This document shows, piece by piece, positions 15,334 to 23,211 of a stretch of 64,000 bases of DNA. Within the stretch, counting starts at the first letter, position 1, and each line of letters starts with the position of its first letter. A program made the position numbers and the translations under genes. The notes beneath the pieces were generated by a model. That model searched no databases and was not told the origin of the DNA. It saw only the letters and a list, made by a program, of their open reading frames with translations. Source of the stretch: Azophilus sp965200465 (GTDB lineage Bacteria; Pseudomonadota; Gammaproteobacteria; Pseudomonadales; Azotimanducaceae); the NCBI GenBank assembly GCA_965200465.1, contig OZ241358.1, positions 682,001 through 746,000 on the forward strand. Direction: 5' to 3'.

Positions 15334-17332
15334 AGCATTGCGCCGCGCCAGCAAATCGACTCTTCTTCTGTGCATCCCGGCGGTCGTTGGCGCGGCCTTG
15401 GTTCTGGCTCGGGAAGCCGTCCATGGCGTGGGATTGCATAGCGACTCACTAATCTTCATCTCCGTAGCTAGGAACCTGTTGGCGGGAGAGGGTTTTTCCC
15501 AATTCGCCCAATGGACGAACCCGCAGATGTTTTGGCCGCCCGTTTATCCGCTGCTGCTCGCCGCGCCCGGCCTGTTCTCCTTGGACCCAATGGACGCCGC
15601 CGGGCCGCTCAACGCCGCCATCTTCGGGCTGACCGTTCTTGTCGCCGGGCTATGGCTGCACACACGCTTGCAGTCAGGGTTGCTGGCTTGGTGGGGCTGC
15701 CTTGCCGTCATGCTCTCCCTGCCCTTGGCTCGGGAAGCCTCTTGGGCGCTGACCGAATCCCTTTTCATCCTGCTGGCCACGCTGTCGCTGGTGCAAGTGG
15801 ACAGGTTCCTGGGCAACGGCAAGCATCGGCCGCTGGCTTGGGCGGCGGCGTTCGCCGCCCTTGCGTGCCTGACCCGCCACATGGGCGTCGCCCTAGTGGC
15901 GGCCACCACCGTGCTGCTTGCCTTGCAACCCGGCGCAGCCATGCCGCTGAAGGCCAAGCGCATCACCATGCATGCGCTTGTTTCCCTTGCGCCGTTGGGT
16001 TTGTGGACGCTGTACACTTGGCTGTTCAGAGGCGAGTCCTTGGCGGCTAGAACCAATGACGGCATTAGCTACGCCTTGCCGGAAATCCTGGACGGCGTTT
16101 TGCGCAACCTCACCCTTTGGGTTTACCCGGATTCACCCGCACAACACTTTTCATTTGCAGCCCATGCCCTAACAATTGCACTTTGGCTCACCCTAACGCT
16201 GGCGACGGGTCATTTGATGCTCCGCTCCTGGCGCCGCTGGGCACCCTTCTGCACTTGGGCGGTCTTCGCCCTAGCCTACGTCGCCCTGCTCGCCATAGCC
16301 ATGATGGTTGGGACTACTTGGGGAGGATTTCAGCCTAGGTTCTTGTCCCCAGCCTTCCTTCCCGCCTTGCTGGCCGCTGCGTTTGCGCTGGACAGGCTGC
16401 TAAGCCGTTACCGCAAGGGCCGGCTTGCGGGTGTCCCCAGCGACTCTTCGGCAATGGGGTCACCGCCCCAAAAACCATTGGCAAGGGCAAGACAGCGGCG
16501 TTTGCTGTGGGACGCCTTGGCGGCGGCCTTATGCGGATGGGTCGTTTGGAGCGCCGGCTGGCAGATCGTGGAGATCAGCAGGGCGCAGGCCGGCGGCATC
16601 CGCGACAGCATCGGCAGCCAAAGGTTGGGCTCGGAAGTCTTTCGCCACCTCCGGGAAAGGCCGCATGCAGGTTCGGTTCACAGCAACGACGTGTACGCTG
16701 CGTATCTCGCCAATGAGGTGGCGACGGTGCATCCCTTGAAGCTCAGTTGGGCGCTTGTCAAGCTCTCGTTTGAAGATTTGCCAGAGCCTGCGCAAATCGT
16801 TTGGTTTGACGATTGGCAACTGAACAAAGCTTTGGACTACAACGACTTCGACCTCCGCTTTCTGCCCGGGGTTGAAGTCGAGGCGGAGCTGGCGGACGGC
16901 ACGGTGTTGCGCTTCGTTCCCGGAAAAACGCTCGACGAGGCCAACCGCAGCGCCGCCAAGAGGCGCTACTTCAATCGAGTTGTTGACGAGGCTGGCAAAC
17001 GGGTGGCGCACTCCAACTTCAACCTGCACTTGCGGGGACGCACGCTGGCCTATGTCAAGGCGCCATGCACAAAGGCCGACACGGCGTCGCGCTTTTTCCT
17101 GCATGTGCTGCCGGTCGAGGCGAACGACCTGCCCGCCCACAGCCGACGCTACGGGTTTGAAAACCGGGACTTCGTCTTCCGCAAAGCCGGCATGAGGTTC
17201 GAAGGCAGATGCGTGGTGAGGCGCCCCCTGCCGAACTACCGCATCGCCAGCCTAAGGACGGGACAGTTCATCGGCGGCGCAGGGAAGCTGTGGCAAGCGG
17301 AAGTGTCCGGTTCGCTATTCAACAAGCATTGA
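15314..17332 (+). CDS. ArnT/PMT-like GT-C membrane glycosyltransferase with C-terminal FFLHV domain (paralogue A)
   Basis: The 672-residue protein starts with GTG. The first periplasmic loop reads LHSDSLIFISVARNLLAGEGF, with the Asp that is catalytic in ArnT/PMT-type enzymes, followed by WPPVYPLLLAAP and about ten membrane segments up to residue 440. Residues 564-672 form a separate domain: L.Y.K..C..AD....FFLHV, then DLP...RRYGF.N.DF, then RPLPNY.IAS..TGQF. That domain recurs in the next gene and twice in the convergent gene at 19322-21499. Inference: transfers a lipid-linked sugar made with the upstream GT2 enzyme. It is 3 nt from paralogue B. Confidence 0.8.
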   Translation: MPATVIEALRRASKSTLLLCIPAVVGAALVLAREAVHGVGLHSDSLIFISVARNLLAGEGFSQFAQWTNPQMFWPPVYPLLLAAPGLFSLDPMDAAGPLNAAIFGLTVLVAGLWLHTRLQSGLLAWWGCLAVMLSLPLAREASWALTESLFILLATLSLVQVDRFLGNGKHRPLAWAAAFAALACLTRHMGVALVAATTVLLALQPGAAMPLKAKRITMHALVSLAPLGLWTLYTWLFRGESLAARTNDGISYALPEILDGVLRNLTLWVYPDSPAQHFSFAAHALTIALWLTLTLATGHLMLRSWRRWAPFCTWAVFALAYVALLAIAMMVGTTWGGFQPRFLSPAFLPALLAAAFALDRLLSRYRKGRLAGVPSDSSAMGSPPQKPLARARQRRLLWDALAAALCGWVVWSAGWQIVEISRAQAGGIRDSIGSQRLGSEVFRHLRERPHAGSVHSNDVYAAYLANEVATVHPLKLSWALVKLSFEDLPEPAQIVWFDDWQLNKALDYNDFDLRFLPGVEVEAELADGTVLRFVPGKTLDEANRSAAKRRYFNRVVDEAGKRVAHSNFNLHLRGRTLAYVKAPCTKADTASRFFLHVLPVEANDLPAHSRRYGFENRDFVFRKAGMRFEGRCVVRRPLPNYRIASLRTGQFIGGAGKLWQAEVSGSLFNKH

Positions 17333-17335
17333 ACT

Positions 17336-19279
17336 ATGCATGATGGACTGCTGACCCGGCTGAGGCCGGACGGCTTCACCCTAATGCTGGGCGCCTGCGC
17401 GGTGACGGGCGCCCTCCTAGTCTTGGCGCGGGAGCTGAACTTCGGCGTGGCGCTGCACTCCGACTCCGTCATCTACATCTCCGTGGCGAGAAGCCTGCTG
17501 GCGGGGGATGGATTCATGCAGATCATCCATGGCCCCTTGGTCAACTGGCCGCCGCTGTATCCTCTGCTGCTCGCCGCCGCCACTTTCTTCACATTCGACC
17601 CGCATGCAGTGGCCGGGCCGGTCAACGCCGTCATCTTCGCCCTGACCGTGCTTCTTGTGGGGCTGTGGCTGCGGCAACGGCTGGCGTCTCGTTTTTTGGC
17701 CTTGTGGGCCTGCCTCGCAACGATGCTTGCGTTTCCCTTGGTTCGGGAAGCGTCTTGGGCGCTGGCGGAGCCTCTCTTCATCCTAATGTCGGTTCTGTCG
17801 CTGATGCACCTGGATAAATTCATCAGGGAAGGGCGGGAACCGTCGCTGCTCTGGGCCGCGGCGTTCGCGGCCTTGGCTTGCCTAACCCGCTACATGGGCA
17901 TCGCTTTGGCGGCTGCCTCCGTGCTGCTGTTGGCCTCACAGCCGGGAGTGGCGCCCTCGTGGAAAGCAAGGCGCATCGCCCTTTATTCGCTCATTGCCCT
18001 AACCCCTGTTTGCCTATGGATGACGCGAAACTTCGTGCTTGTTGGACACATCACCGGAAAGCAGCCTAGCGTGACCTATTCGATTTCCCCAGCGGGATTT
18101 TTGCATGGCGTTCTCGACATCCTAGCCACATGGCTGCACCCCGAATGGGTTGCAAAGCAGGCTTCACTTGCAGGCGAAGCGTCACTGTTTGCCATTTATT
18201 TGGCACTGGCGCTAACGACGGCTTACCTCATCGCCCGCCCTCAACCCAACTGGCGTGGGTTCACCGTATTCGGCGCCTTTGCCTTAACCTACCTAGCCGC
18301 CCTCGCAGCGGCAATAATCAGCCCCATCTGGGCCTTCGTCCAATCAAGATACCTAACGCCGGTCTATGTACCCTTGCTGTTAATGGCCACCTTTGCCGCG
18401 GACAACTTTCTAAGGCGCTCGCCGGCCACGGATGCAAGCGGCTTTAAGCGCACAGCAAGGTTCGGCTTGCTTGCCGCACTTTGCCTTTGGATCGGCTACA
18501 GCGCCGTGCTGCAGGCTGGACAGATTCGCCAAGCGTTGAGCGACGGCCCTGCCCGCAGCCTAAGCAACTCCAAATGGGCCAACTCCAAGACCATTCAATA
18601 CATCCAAGATGCGACAGACGGCGCCATGCACAGCAACGAAGTGTTTCCATTGTACATCCACAGTGACTCAACAAATGCGGCAAAGACATACCACTACCTA
18701 AGGCCGCGGGAGGATGAGCTGCGCCGATTGATTGAGACCGCCGAGGACGGCGCATACATAGTTTGGTTCCACGACCGGTGGGTAGGCGGAGAGCTTCACT
18801 ACAACGACTTCCATTTAAGATCCCTGCCGGACGCGGAGGTGGCGGCCGACTTTTTTGACGGACTAGTGCTTCGCCTAAGGCCAAACAGGCGGTTCGACGA
18901 GGCGGCCTACCGCGCCAACAAGGTCAAATTGGCAAACCAGATCGTCAACGCCGCCGGCCCAGTGGCCATAGGCGCCCGCTTCAATGTGCACATCGACCGG
19001 AATGTGCTCACTTACATAAAGGACTCATGCTCCGAGGCCGACACGACGGAAAAGTTTTTCCTGCACGTCAGGCCGCAGTCCGAGGACGACCTGCCTAGGC
19101 ATCGCCGGCGTTATGGGTTCGACAATCTGGACTTCCAATTCAGCCGGCGCGGCTTTAAGATCGCTGAAAAGTGCGTAGCACGGATCCGCCTTCCCGAATA
19201 CCCCATAGTGCGCATAACAACCGGACAATGGAAAACCGGGAAGGGCAAAACATGGAAGGGTGAGATCGACCTCCGCTAA
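17336..19279 (+). CDS. ArnT/PMT-like GT-C membrane glycosyltransferase with C-terminal FFLHV domain (paralogue B)
   Basis: This 647-residue protein is a clear paralogue of the preceding gene. The first loop is LHSDSVIYISVARSLLAGDGF, followed by NWPPLYPLLLAAA, shared segments such as REASWAL and RYMGIALAAA, and the same C-terminal domain at 545-647 (LTYIKDSC, KFFLHVRP, RRYGFDNLDF, TTGQW). The two copies have diverged widely, so this is an old tandem duplication, not a sequencing duplicate. The middle of the gene is less GC-rich than its neighbours. It probably acts at the inner membrane on a polyprenyl-phosphate sugar; acceptor unknown. Confidence 0.8.
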   Translation: MHDGLLTRLRPDGFTLMLGACAVTGALLVLARELNFGVALHSDSVIYISVARSLLAGDGFMQIIHGPLVNWPPLYPLLLAAATFFTFDPHAVAGPVNAVIFALTVLLVGLWLRQRLASRFLALWACLATMLAFPLVREASWALAEPLFILMSVLSLMHLDKFIREGREPSLLWAAAFAALACLTRYMGIALAAASVLLLASQPGVAPSWKARRIALYSLIALTPVCLWMTRNFVLVGHITGKQPSVTYSISPAGFLHGVLDILATWLHPEWVAKQASLAGEASLFAIYLALALTTAYLIARPQPNWRGFTVFGAFALTYLAALAAAIISPIWAFVQSRYLTPVYVPLLLMATFAADNFLRRSPATDASGFKRTARFGLLAALCLWIGYSAVLQAGQIRQALSDGPARSLSNSKWANSKTIQYIQDATDGAMHSNEVFPLYIHSDSTNAAKTYHYLRPREDELRRLIETAEDGAYIVWFHDRWVGGELHYNDFHLRSLPDAEVAADFFDGLVLRLRPNRRFDEAAYRANKVKLANQIVNAAGPVAIGARFNVHIDRNVLTYIKDSCSEADTTEKFFLHVRPQSEDDLPRHRRRYGFDNLDFQFSRRGFKIAEKCVARIRLPEYPIVRITTGQWKTGKGKTWKGEIDLR

Positions 19280-19321
19280 GCGGATGAGAGCGTTCGGCAA
19301 TGCGCTGGATGCGGAAACCCT

Positions 19322-21499
19322 CTATTCGGTGCGCGGATGGAACTCCCCACCCCAAAGCACTTTCCCTCCGGCAAACTGCCCTGTCCAGATGGAGGCTATG
19401 TCGTAGTTCGGCAGAGGACGCGCCACAATGCATCTTTGCGGCCCGTCCAAGTCTTGGAACAAGGGATAATAATGGAAGTCAAGGTTGTCAAATTTCCGGT
19501 CTTGGGAACCTTCCTGAGGGTGCGCCTTGTCAACAGGGCGAACATGCAGGAAAAATTTGGCGGCTCTGTCCTCTTCCGTGCATTGATCCTTGACGTATAT
19601 CAGCTCGCCGCCAATGAGATACACCTTGAAGCGGGAGTTGATGACTGGCTCGCTCTCATCAATAGTCCTAAGCAGCCGCTCCTGCTTCCGCCTGAAGCCG
19701 TCCGTGCAATGCTCCGCCCTCCAAAACCCTTTGGCAACCCGGATGCAGGAGATGTCATAATCGGGAAGTGGATGAACCAAAATGCACTGCTTGCTGCGGA
19801 TTGCATGCTGGTAGGAATAGTACCGGGAGGCAAAGGTGAAGTTCATGTGCTCGTATCCATGCCGCCAATGGCCGCCGGAAAGATCGTCCACGCGCTTAGG
19901 AACCACATCCAAGTAGAAGCGGCGGTCAATTTCCCGGTCGGAGCAACGATCCTTGATGTAAACAAGCTCATCATCAAATAGGTATAGGTCGAATGCTGAA
20001 CGAACGACCGGCTCGGAGCCCTCAATCTTCTTAACGAGGAAATGCTCCTCGAGCTTCATGTACAGCAAAAAAATCACGGTGCAGGCGACCAAGCCGCCGA
20101 ACAGCACGATCAAGCCCCGCCCATTCATCCTGAGAACCACCAAAATCAAGCCGGATGCACTCAGGCCGAACGGCACGAACAGCAAGCTTGCGGATCTGGC
20201 GGGAACGTCGTCATGCATCGCAAAATTGGGAACATTGACCAAAAGCAGGCCCAGAATCCACAGGATGTCCAGAGATGGCTTGAAGCGGCTGCTTGCGGGC
20301 GGGTGCCGGCCGCCGCCTGTCGCCGCTGCCGCCTCCCCGCCAAGGCGACCAAACATCCGCAAGACTACAAATGTTGTGGAGGCCGCCAAGGCAAACAGGG
20401 AGAAGAACGCCAGCAGTTCCCCGGCTAGAACGTATTGCTTCCCCATTGCCATAAAGTAAAACAGCCCGAGGTACTGCCTCCAAGTGTCCATCAGGCTAGG
20501 GAGTTTCTTTTCCGCTGTGGAAAAAACGTAGATCACTTGGCTCCAGAATTCCTCCCAAACCCCTTCCGTCAAAGCAGCCTTGACGATAAGGCCGAGCCAA
20601 AAACATGCGGCAAAGCCGGCAAGGTACAGCGAGACGCAAGCGATGGCGTCTCCGGCCGCGGCCCGCCTGCCTAAATGGCGGCCTCCGAAATAGGCCACCA
20701 TTCCGATCAAGGCAATGGCCAGAAAGGCGTGGCCCTCGCCCAGCCACAGAAAGCAGGAAGCCATGCCGGTGAAGAAGCAAAAAACGCCCACCGCTCCGGT
20801 CGCCGCAGTCGAGCCCGACGCTCGGCTGCGCATCAGGAAAGCCAAGACCGTAGCGGACAGCACGGTCCATAGGTGGGGAACGCCGTTGACGATGTCCGAG
20901 AAGTATCGAATGCCGGAGAAGAAGGCGCCGTAGAGCACCAACGGAGAGACAACCAAAAGAGTCTTAGGGGAGAGGAGCAACAGGGAGGCGGCCAGCAAGG
21001 CATAGGCGAAGTAGAGGCAAATCTCGGTGAGCTCCCGAACCTCTTTTGTGGAGAAGTAGTTCAAGGCGATGGCGAAGACGGCCCTTGCGCCCCACCAGTA
21101 TCGAGCCTTGAAGGCGTGCTCCTCCTGCTCAACGCCGCTCAACGCAGCTTGCAACCTAGAACAGGGCCGCCCTGGCGGACCTAGGGTTTTCAACGCCACG
21201 GCGTCAAGAACGGAATTCGCGCCCTCGGCCCGCCTCTCGGCCATCCGCAGTATGGGTAGCGAGATTTCGCAGTACACATAAGGACCGTCGAAGAGGTTTC
21301 CCGGCTTGACATGCGACGAACCGCGATGCTCATTGGCAATAAATCTCTGCTTGGCCAAGTCGTAGGGGATTTGGTTGCCTAGATGGTGCAGAAAGAAGAA
21401 AAACGCCGTGCCAAAAGCCGCCACGGCGGCGTACGCAGCAAGGATCCTAGGGCGAGGAAGCAAGGCCGCCAAGGAACTAGGGAGCCGCCATGCCCGCAT
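19322..21499 (-). CDS. polytopic membrane protein with two C-terminal FFLHV-type domains
   Basis: With the start at ATG 21499 (MRAWRLP) the protein has 725 residues. It has a first membrane helix, a loop of about 120 residues, and roughly ten further helices (for example LLVVSPLVLYGAFFSGI). Two tandem copies of the C-terminal domain shared with paralogues A and B follow at 498-618 (LVYIKDRC, RRFYLDVVP, HPLPDYDIS) and 619-725 (LIYVKDQC, KFFLHVRP, RPLPNYDIASIWTGQF). The membrane part does not resemble A or B closely. An upstream in-frame start at 21967 was rejected because those 156 codons run through a non-coding repeat. It is convergent to paralogue B with a 42-nt gap. Function unassigned, probably envelope glycan related. 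Confidence 0.75.
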   Translation of the reverse strand: MRAWRLPSSLAALLPRPRILAAYAAVAAFGTAFFFFLHHLGNQIPYDLAKQRFIANEHRGSSHVKPGNLFDGPYVYCEISLPILRMAERRAEGANSVLDAVALKTLGPPGRPCSRLQAALSGVEQEEHAFKARYWWGARAVFAIALNYFSTKEVRELTEICLYFAYALLAASLLLLSPKTLLVVSPLVLYGAFFSGIRYFSDIVNGVPHLWTVLSATVLAFLMRSRASGSTAATGAVGVFCFFTGMASCFLWLGEGHAFLAIALIGMVAYFGGRHLGRRAAAGDAIACVSLYLAGFAACFWLGLIVKAALTEGVWEEFWSQVIYVFSTAEKKLPSLMDTWRQYLGLFYFMAMGKQYVLAGELLAFFSLFALAASTTFVVLRMFGRLGGEAAAATGGGRHPPASSRFKPSLDILWILGLLLVNVPNFAMHDDVPARSASLLFVPFGLSASGLILVVLRMNGRGLIVLFGGLVACTVIFLLYMKLEEHFLVKKIEGSEPVVRSAFDLYLFDDELVYIKDRCSDREIDRRFYLDVVPKRVDDLSGGHWRHGYEHMNFTFASRYYSYQHAIRSKQCILVHPLPDYDISCIRVAKGFWRAEHCTDGFRRKQERLLRTIDESEPVINSRFKVYLIGGELIYVKDQCTEEDRAAKFFLHVRPVDKAHPQEGSQDRKFDNLDFHYYPLFQDLDGPQRCIVARPLPNYDIASIWTGQFAGGKVLWGGEFHPRTE

Positions 21500-21963
21500 T
21501 AAACCAAAGGCGGAGCTCCAGCGCCGCTCGGTCACGGTTGGGGCCGCTTCTGAAAAACGGCGACGAAACTCGACCCGATTAGGCCCACCAGCAACCCCCG
21601 AGTGCGATTCAGCCGCAACCAACTCCGCACTGTGCCCCGAAACCAAGCAAGGGTCAACCGCCATGAACTGCTGCCCAGCCCCCCCTAATCCCCGCTGGAA
21701 TCGTTGCAGCGCGTTGCAAGACGCACCGTGCGAGGTTTTTTCCGGCGATTGCATGGTTGCGGGGCTTACGAAGGCTTGCCGCCCAGGAGCGCGGACGCCC
21801 CGTCTGCATGCGGGCCAGAGGCCCGCGTTCCCAAGGGCCGTGGGCCGGGCGATCCCCATCCGGGGATTGGGGCCAGCCCTCCGCCCGCTTGGCATCGGCC
21901 GACCATTCATGGCATCGCCGTCTTGGCGTGAGGCCCAGCATCCAGATCTTGCCTGCAGTGCAA
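21500..21963. other. 464-nt gap holding MITE-like repeat copy 1
   Basis: Bases 21682-21873 are the repeat described separately. In the flanks (21500-21681 and 21874-21963) I see no gene, RNA or clear promoter. Confidence 0.6.
21682..21873 (+). repeat. MITE-like repeat, copy 1
   Basis: About 192 bp with inverted ends (CCCCTAATCCCCG at the left, CGGGGATTGGGG at the right) and an internal palindrome (CGGGCC..GGCCCG) near 21810-21825. It matches, in opposite orientation, the copy at 27127-27327 along most of its length, including GTTGCAGCGCGTTGCAAG and GATTGCATGGTTGCGGG-like words. It contains no coding capacity. Confidence 0.8.
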
Positions 21964-22359
21964 TCAAGCATCCTCATGCACCGCAGCTTCAGAGGGCTCC
22001 GATTTTTGGCGGCTTAGTTCGTACTTGAGCGTTGCGGTCTCTTGAATCAGGTTTTTGATCTTGTTTGAGAACTCGCTGATCTTCAGGGACAACTGCAGCA
22101 GCAAGGACAAGCAAATGAAAATGCCCAGAAACAGCACGATTGGCACGCCCCCTCCCATCTGCAGCCGATGCGAAAGCGCGTCAACGGGGGCAATCCACCA
22201 TCCATAGGTCATGCATCCCAAGGCCAGCAGAATCCACAATGCGGCATAGCGCTCCTGCAAACGGGATCTGCGGATCAGCTCAACAACAAACGCCAAGAGC
22301 AGGAGGCCAAAAAAAGCCGAAAAGAGAAAATGGGATGTCGGGATCTGGCTAATGGGCAT
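21964..22359 (-). CDS. DUF2304 family membrane protein
   Basis: The 131-residue protein starts at ATG 22359 (MPISQIPTSHFLFSAFFG). It has three membrane helices at about 8-25, 36-55 and 68-92, the family-typical basic segment VELIRRSRLQERYAALWI, and a charged coiled C-terminal tail. DUF2304 genes usually stand next to DPM1-like glycosyltransferases and are thought to assist them. Here the GT2 gene is 7 kb away on the other strand, within the same glycan block. Its start overlaps the end of the upstream hydrolase by 11 nt, so translation is probably coupled. Confidence 0.8.
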   Translation of the reverse strand: MPISQIPTSHFLFSAFFGLLLLAFVVELIRRSRLQERYAALWILLALGCMTYGWWIAPVDALSHRLQMGGGVPIVLFLGIFICLSLLLQLSLKISEFSNKIKNLIQETATLKYELSRQKSEPSEAAVHEDA

Positions 22360-23074
22360 GGCGGTGCAAAAAATCCAACACGCGCCGCCGAGCCGCCGGG
22401 ACGGCATCGCCCTCCTTCCAATCCTCGATCAGCTCGGCGTTGGCGGCCAAGCTGGCGACCTCCCTCGAGATGGCGGCGGGATGGTAAAGGTCATCGCCCT
22501 TAAGCACCTGCAGCGGCGTGGTGACGGTGCGCACGAATTCCCGCGAGACGTTGAACGTAAAGTCCCCGCCGTACATATTCTCCCGAAAGGCGCTCCAGGC
22601 CTCCTCCGGGACCTCCGGGCGGCTCGGCTTCAACTCCTCCGCCCAGCCATCGTACATTTGATAGAACGCCTGCCGGTTGTTCTCCAAGCCGATGGGCTGG
22701 AGCAGCACCGCCGCGGCAATGCGCTCCGGCGCGATTTCGACTAGGCCCAGGCAGTAGGCGCCGCCGATGCACATGCCCGCCACGAGAAAGCGGTCCATGC
22801 CCAGATGGTCCATCAAGCCCAGCTGGTCCGCGGCGTAGCAGCCCCAAGAATCCCCCGCCGTCACTGGCGCAGTGGAGCGCCCGGCATTGCGCTGGTCCAT
22901 GGCGATGACGCGGAAGGTCCTGGACAGATGCTCCACGGGGTTCCAAGGCGCGTTGTCCCAAAAAGGAATGGCCGACTTCATGCCGCCGGGCGCAATCAGC
23001 AGAACCGGGAAGCCGGCGGACGGGCCGGATTCCTCATAGTGGATGCTGACGCCGTCCCTGCGGAAGTGGGGCAT
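22349..23074 (-). CDS. alpha/beta hydrolase with Cys at the nucleophile position
   Basis: The 241-residue protein starts at ATG 23074 behind AGGAG; an upstream in-frame start at 23119 lacks such a site. The fold is visible from GFPVLLIAPGGM, RVIAMDQRNAGRST, and DQLGLMDHLGMDRFLVAG. The nucleophile elbow is GMCIGG, with Cys102 where most relatives have Ser, as in dienelactone hydrolase. Acid and base candidates lie in LKGDDLYHP and near the C-terminal His-rich end. Substrate unknown. It precedes and overlaps the DUF2304 gene. Confidence 0.78.
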   Translation of the reverse strand: MPHFRRDGVSIHYEESGPSAGFPVLLIAPGGMKSAIPFWDNAPWNPVEHLSRTFRVIAMDQRNAGRSTAPVTAGDSWGCYAADQLGLMDHLGMDRFLVAGMCIGGAYCLGLVEIAPERIAAAVLLQPIGLENNRQAFYQMYDGWAEELKPSRPEVPEEAWSAFRENMYGGDFTFNVSREFVRTVTTPLQVLKGDDLYHPAAISREVASLAANAELIEDWKEGDAVPAARRRVLDFLHRHAH

Positions 23075-23142
23075 GATGGGGCTCCTGCAATGATGCTTTG
23101 GCGGAAAACTACACGACAACGCTGATTTGTCAAAGCCTTGTC

Positions 23143-23180
23143 ACCAATCCCCGGACAAGGATCGCCCGGCCCGCCGCGGG
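23143..23180 (-). repeat. MITE-like repeat, partial copy 3 (one end only)
   Basis: CCAATCCCCGGACAAGGATC followed by GCCCGGCCCGCCGC matches the left end of copy 2 at 27127-27165, including a shared TTGTCAAA word just outside the end. The rest of the element is missing. Confidence 0.6.
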
Positions 23181-23211
23181 ATCCGGGTGTTGCCTTTCCT
23201 TTGTTTGGGGC

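Noticed and set aside
15314..19279. Assembly duplication of one glycosyltransferase gene
   Set aside because: The two copies differ widely at protein and DNA level, so they are old paralogues.
21500..21967. 156-residue N-terminal extension of the duplicated-domain membrane protein
   Set aside because: The extension is translation of the MITE-like repeat; the product from ATG 21499 starts just before the first membrane helix.
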